DNA from: an uncultured Bdellovibrio sp.
GTDB lineage: Bacteria > Bdellovibrionota > Bdellovibrionia > Bdellovibrionales > Bdellovibrionaceae
Assembly (NCBI GenBank): GCA_946480995.1
Contig: CAMLMF010000167.1
Coordinates: 1 to 6,137, forward strand
Direction of reading: 5' to 3'
DNA: 6,137 bases
Part shown: positions 1 to 5,866 of the stretch, one piece after another
Position numbering within the stretch: the stretch's first letter is position 1
Layout of the letters: the number at the start of each line of letters is the position of its first letter
Position numbers and translations under genes: made by a program
The notes under the pieces: model-generated
What the model saw: only the letters and a program-made list of their open reading frames with translations
Databases searched by the model: none
What the model was told of the DNA's origin: nothing

Positions 1-1172
1 CCAAGGGGCAGTTCTTAGCCCGTGGTTACGGCAATCCGCACTCTTTGATTGCGTTCCGTGCCTTAAGCTTTAATCCGCAAGAACAACAGCCAACCGGTTA
101 TGATTTCTTACAGCAAAAAGTTTTGAACTCATGGAAAGTTCGTAAAGCAGCCGGTTTCCGTGGCAGCTTCCGCTTAGCTTTTGGTGAATCTGATTATATC
201 CCAGGTCTGGTGTTAGATTATTACGTCGTTCGCCAAAACGGCAAACAAGGCCAAGTCTTTGCCGCGCAATTAGTAACTGCGGGAATGAACGAAGCCTTAA
301 AAGATGTAGAGCTATTTTTTAAAGGCCTGGTGGAAAAAGCCAAGGCGCAAGGTATTTCGGAATACAGCTGGGAAAACACAGCCGTCGTGATCCGCAATGA
401 TGTCGGCATCCGTAAACTTGAAGGTCTCAACGTTGAAGAACCAAAGACCGTTAAAGATTTACCAGGCATGGATTTGTCAGACATCGAGATCTTGCTGAAT
501 GCGGCCGACGACGACGGCGTGATTTCGATGAGCTGTGATTTAAGTGAAGGTCAAAAGACAGGCTTCTTCTTAGATCAAACCCACAATATTCATTTGGCTG
601 TAGAGCTTTATAAAAATTGGGCTGTGTCGCAAGAAAAACGCAAAATCCGTGTTTTGGATTTGTGCTGCTATGTCGGCCATTGGTCGACACAAATCACTCG
701 CGCTTTAAAGAGCTTAGGCTTTGAAGTGGAAGTGTCTTTGGTCGACGTTTCAAAAACAGCTTTGGCGTTCGCTAAGAAAAATGCCGAACGTGAAGGCGCG
801 CAAGTGATTGTGCACGAAATGGATGTGTCGACAGGTTTGGGCGAATTGCCAAGTGCGAACTATGATATCGTGATTGCTGATCCTCCGGCATTTATTAAGT
901 CGAAAAAAGACATTCCAATTGGTAAGCACGCTTATTTGAAAATGAACACGCACGCATTTCGTGTGGTTAAAAATAACGGCTTCGTGGCTTCGTGCTCATG
1001 TTCTGGGTTGTTGGAAGAGGAAGAATTCCGCGATGCGATTCGTAAAGCTTCGTTACGTAATTTTTCTGAAGTGCGCAGTGTTTTGCGTGGCGGCCACGCC
1101 GCAGATCACCCGACGTTGATGCAATTCCCTGAGGGTTTTTACTTAAAAATGTACGTCCACTACGTTCTGTAG
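1..1172 (+). CDS. Class I SAM-dependent rRNA methyltransferase, RlmI/YccW-like (5' end missing)
   Basis: Probable 23S rRNA cytosine-5 methyltransferase of the RlmI family, a cytoplasmic enzyme that uses S-adenosylmethionine. The frame is open from base 3 and gives 389 residues; residues below count from that codon. The TTG at 45 is not the real start: the codons before it read GQFLARGYGNPHS, which matches the end of the family's N-terminal PUA-like domain, so about 45 residues probably lie outside the window. The sequence then shows FGESDYIPG (about 61-69), TGFFLDQ (186-192), SAM-binding motif I LDLCCYVGHW (218-227), the acidic residue in SLVDVS after the next strand, the ADPPAF motif (292-297), SCSCSG (330-335) with the expected catalytic-type cysteines, and a C-terminal ADHP...PEGFYLK block typical of the family. 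Motif I is unusual: relatives usually have FSYTGGF where this has CCYVGHW. The family is secure, but the exact target nucleotide is inferred; in E. coli RlmI modifies C1962 of 23S rRNA. It converges on the Hsp70-like gene. Confidence 0.9.
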   Translation, partial: KGQFLARGYGNPHSLIAFRALSFNPQEQQPTGYDFLQQKVLNSWKVRKAAGFRGSFRLAFGESDYIPGLVLDYYVVRQNGKQGQVFAAQLVTAGMNEALKDVELFFKGLVEKAKAQGISEYSWENTAVVIRNDVGIRKLEGLNVEEPKTVKDLPGMDLSDIEILLNAADDDGVISMSCDLSEGQKTGFFLDQTHNIHLAVELYKNWAVSQEKRKIRVLDLCCYVGHWSTQITRALKSLGFEVEVSLVDVSKTALAFAKKNAEREGAQVIVHEMDVSTGLGELPSANYDIVIADPPAFIKSKKDIPIGKHAYLKMNTHAFRVVKNNGFVASCSCSGLLEEEEFRDAIRKASLRNFSEVRSVLRGGHAADHPTLMQFPEGFYLKMYVHYVL

Positions 1173-1182
1173 TGGATTTTTT
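1156..1182 (+). terminator. Rho-independent terminator of the methyltransferase gene
   Basis: A perfect 8-bp stem (TCCACTAC at 1156-1163 with GTAGTGGA at 1169-1176) closes a 5-base loop and is followed at once by six T (1177-1182). The right arm contains the methyltransferase stop codon TAG (1170-1172), so coding end and terminator overlap. On the other strand the same hairpin lies just past the Hsp70-like gene, but the five T there come only after a 6-base gap (A run at 1145-1149), so bidirectional action is possible but weaker. Confidence 0.85.
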
Positions 1183-1183
1183 G

Positions 1184-2473
1184 TTAAACGACTTTTTGTC
1201 CTTGCGCCCAGAAGCCCGCGGATTCGGTAAGGCCCGATAAGACGGAGTGGAAGTGCGCTTGAGTTTGCAGACGTTCTTTGCCGAAGCGACGTGCGAACTC
1301 TTCCTGGATAAACGGAACCTTGGCAGTTCCCCCAGTCAAACACACTAGGTCAACTTGGTCTGGTTTTAAGCCTGCTGAATTGAGGCATTCATCCAGCGCC
1401 GCAAAGATTTTTTCCTTCGTTGAGCTTGCCCAATCAATAAACTGTGACAGCGCGAAGGTTTCAGTGATTTCTAAATCTGGATAATCAAAATTAAACACGG
1501 CTTGGTCTTGACCCGACAGAGTTCTTTTTGTGCCTTCGATTTTTTCAAAGAACGGGAAGATCTGTTGATCTTCAATCAGCACGAACAATCTTTCAATCGC
1601 GGCCGCGTCTTTGCCAGTCAAAGAGCTTTTGCGCACTTCGCGGATAAACTCGTAAGTGTCTTTTTCTTTAAGATGCACAATGTGCGCAGGATGATTCAGT
1701 CTTTGCGTAACTCCCACAGGCATAGTCAGGACATTGCTGCTCATCGGCAGGCGATAGCGGGACTTTGCGCCAAAGTATTCGTTCAGTTTGTGGCTCATAA
1801 AGACGCTGTCTAAGGCGTCACCGGCTAAGGGGCAACCATCAATAGCTAAGACATCGTCCTTAGAAAAATCTTCGGGGCGTAAGCGAATCAAGGTGAAATC
1901 CGAAGTTCCTCCGCCGAAGTCGCCAATCAAAACGACTTTTTCACTTTTTAAAGTGCGGCGATAATCAAAAGCAGCCGCCAAAGGTTCGGGCACAAATTGC
2001 ACTTCTTTAAAGCCAGCAAAGGCGGCGGCTTTTTCCATGCGATGCAAAGCAAAGCCATCGGCCACAGGATCCATTGAATAGCGCGCCGGACGCCCGATCA
2101 CCGCCCGATCCACGGGGGCATTCAGTGCTTTTTCTGCACGTTTTTTTAGTTCCAAAAGAAATACACCGACCAAGGTTTCTAAAGTCAGAATGCGGTTGTC
2201 TAAAACGGTGCCCAGATAATTTTGGTTGGGCAAATGTGATTTGAAAGAACGAAACAGTCGGCCTTCCATATCTTCTTCGATATATTTTTCGATGGCTTCA
2301 GAACCATAGAAACACACATCGGGATTCGGAAAATAAAGCAAGGTGCGCATCAAGGTCGCGTCACTGGCATGGGGATCAATGGCTAAGGCCTCGTGGCGTT
2401 GACCATTATGAAAGGCCCCCACTAGGGAATTACTTGTCCCGAAATCTATAGAAAGAAAACTATCGTTTGACAT
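1184..2473 (-). CDS. Hsp70-family protein, YegD-like (ATPase domain only)
   Basis: A 429-residue member of the actin-like ATPase/Hsp70 superfamily, likely cytoplasmic. Visible nucleotide-binding motifs in order are phosphate-1 DFGTSNS (10-16), AVIGRPARY (124-132), the connecting motif FVPEPLAAAFDY (160-171), phosphate-2 IGDFGGGTSDF (183-193), and adenosine motif LVCLTGGTAKVPFI (376-389). The C-terminal SVLSGLTESAGFWAQ (410-424) resembles the end of E. coli YegD. The length is near YegD (about 450) and far below DnaK (about 640): the peptide-binding domain and lid are absent, so an ordinary DnaK chaperone cycle is not supported. The ATG at 2471-2473 is chosen because the phosphate-1 motif follows nine residues later, as in relatives; I see no good Shine-Dalgarno before it. 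It converges on the methyltransferase (11 bp apart) and diverges from the small gene at 2515. The substrate or partner is unknown. Confidence 0.88.
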   Translation of the reverse strand: MSNDSFLSIDFGTSNSLVGAFHNGQRHEALAIDPHASDATLMRTLLYFPNPDVCFYGSEAIEKYIEEDMEGRLFRSFKSHLPNQNYLGTVLDNRILTLETLVGVFLLELKKRAEKALNAPVDRAVIGRPARYSMDPVADGFALHRMEKAAAFAGFKEVQFVPEPLAAAFDYRRTLKSEKVVLIGDFGGGTSDFTLIRLRPEDFSKDDVLAIDGCPLAGDALDSVFMSHKLNEYFGAKSRYRLPMSSNVLTMPVGVTQRLNHPAHIVHLKEKDTYEFIREVRKSSLTGKDAAAIERLFVLIEDQQIFPFFEKIEGTKRTLSGQDQAVFNFDYPDLEITETFALSQFIDWASSTKEKIFAALDECLNSAGLKPDQVDLVCLTGGTAKVPFIQEEFARRFGKERLQTQAHFHSVLSGLTESAGFWAQGQKVV

Positions 2474-2514
2474 AACTTAGGTTAACAAAGTCGCTTAGTG
2501 ACCACAAAACAAAA

Positions 2515-2670
2515 ATGGGGAACTCCGCTGAACTTATTACTGGCAGAGGCTTTGCCGCAGGGACTATCTTTGTCACCGCTATTTTATTCTTTTCATTGGG
2601 TTTAAATATACATCGAAAAAAGCACCGTGAGGTTGATATGTTCGCCGCAACTTCAAGGGGTTTACCATGA
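2515..2670 (+). CDS. Small single-pass membrane protein, hypothetical (51 aa)
   Basis: An ATG-to-TGA frame of 51 codons in the space between the Hsp70-like and coiled-coil genes. I do not recognise it. Residues about 13-32 (GFAAGTIFVTAILFFSLGLN) form one hydrophobic segment followed by a basic patch, HRKKHR (34-39). This would fit one membrane helix with the C-terminal part on the cytoplasmic side. Its stop codon overlaps the start of the next small frame as ATGA (2667-2670), the usual sign of translational coupling, and this is the main argument that it is real. Against it: the ATG at 2515 has only an A-rich stretch and no Shine-Dalgarno before it, and only 41 bp separate it from the start of the divergent Hsp70-like gene, so the promoter would have to overlap that gene. 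An in-frame stop at 2473-2475 excludes a much longer N-terminus. Confidence 0.42.
   Translation: MGNSAELITGRGFAAGTIFVTAILFFSLGLNIHRKKHREVDMFAATSRGLP
2655..2660 (+). promoter_or_regulatory. Ribosome binding site of the small lipoprotein gene
   Basis: AAGGGG lies 6 bases before the ATG at 2667. It fixes that ATG rather than a later one as start and lies inside the preceding 51-codon frame, as expected for a coupled pair. Confidence 0.55.
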
Positions 2671-2807
2671 ATGTTTTAAATGGCCTGTTTCGTTTGATAG
2701 CATTTGGATCTTTGTTGATAGTTGTTTCTTGCAGCAATCTTGGCTACGAACAGTCAACCTGGGGAGTTATCGTCTCCCAGGCTGATCTTGAAACATCTTT
2801 TAAGTAG
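2667..2807 (+). CDS. Small lipoprotein, hypothetical (46 aa)
   Basis: A 46-codon frame starting with ATG after a good ribosome binding site. The protein begins with a short segment carrying one arginine (R9), a hydrophobic core of IAFGSLLIVV (11-20) and SC at 21-22, which makes VVSC a plausible lipobox with C22 as the lipidated residue. The mature part would have 25 residues starting CSNLGYEQS. The residue after the cysteine is S, not D, so under the usual Gram-negative (E. coli) rule it would go to the outer membrane. I recognise no family; size and layout recall entericidin-like small lipoproteins, but no sequence match is claimed. The start overlaps the stop of the 51-codon frame by 4 bases (ATGA). 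The last 8 bases overlap the tail of the convergent coiled-coil gene. A hairpin lies inside the coding part (2758-2781), which could also point to a non-coding role for this stretch. Confidence 0.55.
   Translation: MNVLNGLFRLIAFGSLLIVVSCSNLGYEQSTWGVIVSQADLETSFK
2758..2781. other. Hairpin in the convergent gene tails
   Basis: An inverted repeat: left arm 2758-2766 (CCTGGGGAG) and right arm 2774-2781 (CTCCCAGG) pair over 8 bp with one bulged G around a 7-base loop. It lies 19 bases past the stop of the leftward coiled-coil gene. Neither strand has a T-run directly after it, so it does not meet the usual rule for an intrinsic terminator. It may protect a 3' end or help stop transcription from either side, which is inference. 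Confidence 0.45.
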
Positions 2808-3810
2808 TGACGGGAGCTGGTTGCTGCTGTGGCGGAGCTTGGTTTCCGACTTGTGCCATTTGCGCTGCAGCCATCTGCGCGTGCTGAGCCTGTTGGTGGT
2901 ACAAGTTTAATTTTGCAACATACTCTTTAAGCGCGGCATTTTCGTGCTTAAAGACTCCCAGTTGAGTCAAAGCTTGTTGCAAATGGCTGTAATAGTCTTG
3001 CGCTTCCAAGGCTTTCTTATCCAAAGCCAACTTCATATCGATAATTTTGTTTTCAGCCACCGACATTAAATTTTTCAAGACATCGCCCTGCGTGTGCGCT
3101 GACGACTCGACCTCGTTAAAGGACGCAGAAATCTTTTCGATCTCTTCATTCAATGACGCAATTGTATTGTCACGTTCAGTGATTGTCGTGCGCAGCTCTT
3201 CGCCTTCTTGTTGCAATTGCAATTTGTCGGCTTTCAAATTTTGAATCTCAGTTTCAAACTGTTCGCGTTGCTCTTCCCAAAGCTCTTGTTCTTTGGCAAA
3301 GGCTGCTTTGGCTTTTGTAAGCTCAGCGGTAAGTTCTTCTTTCAGGGCTTGGCTTAATTCGTATTCGCGTTGCAAGGCTTTGCAGCGTTCGAACAGAGCT
3401 TGGCTGTACTTTTTCTCTTCGCTTTGCATCTGCATCGCGCGGGCTTTAAGGCCTTGAATTTCAAGCTGAAGTTGCAGACTCAACTCTAAAGAGCGAGCTA
3501 GGTCGGCGCTGAGCTTGGTGTTATTTGCTCTTTCCGCGCTGAGCTGCTCGACCAACTGGCGGGATTGTACAGCCACAGTTTCAGGGCCGTAAGAAACGTT
3601 TTCTAGGCTTTTGATCTTTTCTAAAAGTTCCTCTTGTGAGCCCTTAAGCTCAGTGTGGAACTTCTTCATTTGAACTTGCATCTGTTCGTACTTAGGTTGA
3701 GCAGGAACGGATTCCTCCTCCTGGCCTTGCGTACTTAGCTCGTTCAGTTTGTTGCAGATCTCATCAAAAAGTTTTTCGTGCTCAGGAACCGAGTTCGTCA
3801 TAGACTTCAT
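2800..3810 (-). CDS. Coiled-coil protein of unknown function (336 aa)
   Basis: I do not recognise a named family. The protein has no signal peptide or membrane segment and is probably cytoplasmic. After a polar N-terminus (1-40), residues about 42-305 are almost wholly heptad-like, rich in E, K, Q, L and A, with a short break near NVSYGPETVA (71-80). The last 30 residues (about 306-336) are low in charge and rich in Q, A and P, ending in a run such as APPQQQPAPVTT, likely disordered. This build is seen in structural or scaffold proteins that form rods or filaments, but coiled coils match each other by composition, so no function follows. ATG at 3808-3810 is used as start; ATG three codons later (3799-3801) is an equal alternative. 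Neither has a clear Shine-Dalgarno. The gene diverges from the polysaccharide genes across 100 bp, and its tail overlaps the small lipoprotein frame by 8 bp. Confidence 0.82.
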   Translation of the reverse strand: MKSMTNSVPEHEKLFDEICNKLNELSTQGQEEESVPAQPKYEQMQVQMKKFHTELKGSQEELLEKIKSLENVSYGPETVAVQSRQLVEQLSAERANNTKLSADLARSLELSLQLQLEIQGLKARAMQMQSEEKKYSQALFERCKALQREYELSQALKEELTAELTKAKAAFAKEQELWEEQREQFETEIQNLKADKLQLQQEGEELRTTITERDNTIASLNEEIEKISASFNEVESSAHTQGDVLKNLMSVAENKIIDMKLALDKKALEAQDYYSHLQQALTQLGVFKHENAALKEYVAKLNLYHQQAQHAQMAAAQMAQVGNQAPPQQQPAPVTT

Positions 3811-3910
3811 TGTGAAGCATAGACGGAAGTCAAGTCATCGAAATTCATTGACCCTGTGACGCTCTCGATTTAGGTCCAGTGGGTAGGTCTTTTTGTAGGA
3901 GGGATTTTAA
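3811..3910. promoter_or_regulatory. Divergent promoter region for the coiled-coil and polysaccharide genes
   Basis: This 100-bp gap must hold the start signals for both directions. Rightward, TTGACC (3848-3853) would be a fair -35 box, but no good -10 lies 16-18 bases further on, so the promoter is tentative. The hexamer TAGGTC occurs twice in the same direction (3871-3876 and 3884-3889, 13 bases from start to start), a possible protein site. Leftward, TATGCT (complement of 3816-3821) looks like a -10 box and ends 5 bases before the coiled-coil ATG, which would give a transcript with almost no leader. Confidence 0.3.
3897..3903 (+). promoter_or_regulatory. Strong ribosome binding site of the SLBB gene
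   Basis: AGGAGGG, a near-ideal Shine-Dalgarno, sits 7 bases before the ATG at 3911. It decides the start and is by far the best such site in the window, which suggests this is the first gene of the polysaccharide unit. Confidence 0.85.
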
Positions 3911-4465
3911 ATGGTACTTTTTAGGTTTTTGCGTCTGGGAATGGCCGTGGTTTTTTCGATCGCTTGTGCGCAAAGCGTGCATGCCCAAGAAGTCGGTCTG
4001 TTAAGCGACATTAAGCCGCCGCAACAGTCTGCGGAGTATATTTTTCGTTCATCCCCTAAAGAGTCCCTTATCGGTGTGCAATTGTTGGGTGCTGTGAATA
4101 AGCCGGGTATCTATTATATCCCTGCTAATACCGATCTTTTGAAACTTCTGACATTAGCTGGCGGCACCACAAATGGTGGCGATCTTTCAGAGGTTTTAGT
4201 CCGCAAAATGGAGCCGAAGTCTTGGGCCGAGATAAAATCTAAAGCTATTAATGAATACCAAGGGGCTTACGAAGTTGATGCTGAAAAAATAATCAAATAC
4301 GGCGGGGCTAAAAACTTAAAATTGCAACAGGACGACTTTGTCTATGTGCCACCGCGCACGCCGTGGATTAGTTCGGAAGCTTCCCGCAATATTACAATTG
4401 TGTCGATTGTTCTTGGTATTGTTTTAACGGCAGTCCTGATCGACAAGAATGCGGAAAAGAAATAA
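3911..4465 (+). CDS. SLBB-domain polysaccharide export protein, periplasmic with C-terminal membrane helix
   Basis: A 184-residue exported protein, likely part of the surface polysaccharide export path. The N-terminus is a signal peptide: basic FRFLR start, hydrophobic MAVVFSIACA (11-20), and a likely cut after SVHA (A25/Q26). An SLBB (beta-grasp) domain begins near 55: VQLLGAVNKPGIYYIP (56-71), then LLKLLTLAGGTTNGGDL (76-92) and VLVRKM (95-100), ending with LKLQQDDFVYVPPRT (136-150). This is the pattern of Wza/OPX outer-membrane export proteins. It differs from them in two ways: the polysaccharide-export (PES) domain that normally precedes SLBB is absent, since only about 30 residues lie between signal peptide and SLBB, and the end is a hydrophobic helix (161-177, ITIVSIVLGIVLTAVLI) plus a charged tail DKNAEKK. 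Wza also has a C-terminal membrane helix, but in a much larger protein (about 380 residues). The stop overlaps the next start by one base (TAATG), so the two genes are probably coupled. Confidence 0.82.
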   Translation: MVLFRFLRLGMAVVFSIACAQSVHAQEVGLLSDIKPPQQSAEYIFRSSPKESLIGVQLLGAVNKPGIYYIPANTDLLKLLTLAGGTTNGGDLSEVLVRKMEPKSWAEIKSKAINEYQGAYEVDAEKIIKYGGAKNLKLQQDDFVYVPPRTPWISSEASRNITIVSIVLGIVLTAVLIDKNAEKK

Positions 4466-5760
4466 TGCTGCAGGCGCGCGACGGACGTATTTTATTTTTA
4501 ATAAAAGCGCTGGTCGCGATGCTCTTTATTTCAAAAATTTCCTTGGGCAGTTTACTGCCGATTCCAGCCAGCTTTGCATTTTTGATTTATCAAAAGGGAC
4601 TGCATCCCTTTATGAATCTATTCCTTTGTGTGCTTTTGGGAACCCCTTTGGCTCTTCTGTGGTTGAAGGTGCGCGGGCGCAATCATTTAAGCGGTTTTTA
4701 TAAGCTGTTTGTCTTTTTGTTGGTTTTAACCCTGACCGTGCAGACCTTGTTGCAAATTCATTACGTTAATTCGGGCGAGTCGGCCTTGATGCAGATCGGG
4801 GCATTATTCGCTTCACTTTTTATGGTGATCGTCTATGGAGTTTTAATCCCTAGTCTGTGGTCCGCCGCAGATTTTTTAAAGTTTGTGCAGCGTTGGTCCG
4901 GCGTGTTGGTTTTAATTTCCTTGGTGCTCTTCGTAGTTGCCGGCGGATCTGTGTTTAAAGGAGGGCGCTTTGTTGGGGTCTTTAAACACATCCCGCACAT
5001 GGTGACTTGTGCGACAGTGGCCTTCGTATTTTCTTTAGGAACTTTTTTACGTGAAACAAAAGCGCAACATAAGATTTGGAGTCTGTTGGTTTTAGGCGCA
5101 AGCTTTTTTGCAATCATCTTAACCGGGACTCGCTCGTCAGCCGGAGCGGTACTAATGGCATTTGTTGTGACCATGGTTTTGCATCAAACTGTGACCAATC
5201 AAGGACGCATTTTTAAATTTTCATTTCTGTCGTTAATCCTGACAGTGAGCCTTTTTTTCGGAGCTGATATTTATGAATTTACGCGCGGACTGGCGACCGG
5301 ACAAAGCTCTCTAGGTGGTCGTGAGGCCCAGGACGGAGTGGCGTCACGTTGGGAAGAAGTTCAGCGTGGCAGTCAAATATTCTTGCAAGAGCCGTGGTTG
5401 GGACATGGTTTACTTTCGAAGTTTGCTTCGGGCAGTGAAGTCGATGTTTCTAATTACAATGCTATGAAAGATCCCCACAATATTTTTATTTCCGCAGGAG
5501 TTATCGGCGGGTGGCCATTAGTGGTGCTTAGTGGCGTGGGTTTAATATTTATGATCGTTGGTTCTTTTAAGTCTTTGAAGGTTCAAGACCTTGCGAAAAG
5601 ACAAATCGCCATTTATCTGTTGGCTCACATTCCAATTTTGGTGATTTATCACGTGCATCTTTCGATCGGCGGTATGGCCGATCGCTTATACTGGATGGTT
5701 TTTGGCTTTGTCGCTGCCTCTGCGGCAACGCTGTCAAATGACCGTACACCTCTGAAGTAA
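4465..5760 (+). CDS. O-antigen ligase/polymerase-type membrane protein (Wzy-like)
   Basis: A 431-residue inner-membrane protein of the Wzy_C/O-antigen ligase (WaaL/Wzy) superfamily, acting on undecaprenyl-linked sugar chains at the periplasmic face. About 11-13 hydrophobic segments are visible, with dense runs at 49-68, 80-98, 108-133, 144-160, 176-194, 203-240, 250-268, 348-368, 381-397 and 407-422. Family signs are GTRSS (221-225) at the end of a helix, and a large loop of about 80 residues (269-347) holding SRWEEVQRG (294-302), EPWLGHG (309-315) and DPHNIFI (336-342). The loop histidine H338 and arginines such as R223 and R295 are the type of residues needed in this superfamily. Polymerase and ligase cannot be told apart by motif; the neighbouring Wzz-type gene favours polymerase. 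The ATG at 4465 shares its A with the previous stop, and GGAAAAG just before it could serve as a ribosome binding site. No terminator follows. Confidence 0.85.
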   Translation: MLQARDGRILFLIKALVAMLFISKISLGSLLPIPASFAFLIYQKGLHPFMNLFLCVLLGTPLALLWLKVRGRNHLSGFYKLFVFLLVLTLTVQTLLQIHYVNSGESALMQIGALFASLFMVIVYGVLIPSLWSAADFLKFVQRWSGVLVLISLVLFVVAGGSVFKGGRFVGVFKHIPHMVTCATVAFVFSLGTFLRETKAQHKIWSLLVLGASFFAIILTGTRSSAGAVLMAFVVTMVLHQTVTNQGRIFKFSFLSLILTVSLFFGADIYEFTRGLATGQSSLGGREAQDGVASRWEEVQRGSQIFLQEPWLGHGLLSKFASGSEVDVSNYNAMKDPHNIFISAGVIGGWPLVVLSGVGLIFMIVGSFKSLKVQDLAKRQIAIYLLAHIPILVIYHVHLSIGGMADRLYWMVFGFVAASAATLSNDRTPLK

Positions 5761-5866
5761 TTTCAAACGCTTAACGCTCATTACAGATTTAACACAAGCC
5801 AAGCCTAAAAAACGGTGGCACAACCAATGCTTAAGGTTATTCATCTTGGACTGTAAGGGTGGGACT
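5761..5866 (+). other. Intergenic gap between Wzy-like and Wzz-like genes
   Basis: These 106 bp contain no hairpin-plus-T terminator and no convincing promoter pair on the rightward strand, so read-through from the Wzy-like gene into the Wzz-like gene is likely. AACGCT occurs twice within 13 bases (5766-5771 and 5773-5778); no meaning is assigned. A purine-rich AAGGGTGGG stretch (5855-5863) is the probable ribosome binding site of the next gene. Confidence 0.5.

Noticed and set aside
45..47. TTG as start codon of the methyltransferase
   Set aside because: The frame stays open to base 3 and the upstream codons match the family's PUA-like domain; this is an edge truncation.
1502..1813. A 103-codon + strand frame
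   Set aside because: It is antisense to the Hsp70-like gene and has no ribosome binding site or family features; a shadow frame.
2570..2610. TTGTCA (2570-2575) with the AT-rich stretch near 2601-2610 as a promoter for the small lipoprotein
   Set aside because: The spacing to any usable -10 box is about 27 bases, and at 17 bases the sequence does not resemble TATAAT.
2722..2910. A 62-codon + strand frame with leucine-rich product
   Set aside because: Most of it lies antisense to the tail of the coiled-coil gene, has no ribosome binding site, and overlaps the better supported lipoprotein frame.
4449..4703. An 84-codon + strand frame at the SLBB/Wzy junction
   Set aside because: It lies across two well supported genes in another frame and gives no recognisable protein.
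4833..5174. A 113-codon - strand frame rich in K, T and P
   Set aside because: It is the mirror of a membrane protein gene; such composition is typical of antisense to hydrophobic codons.
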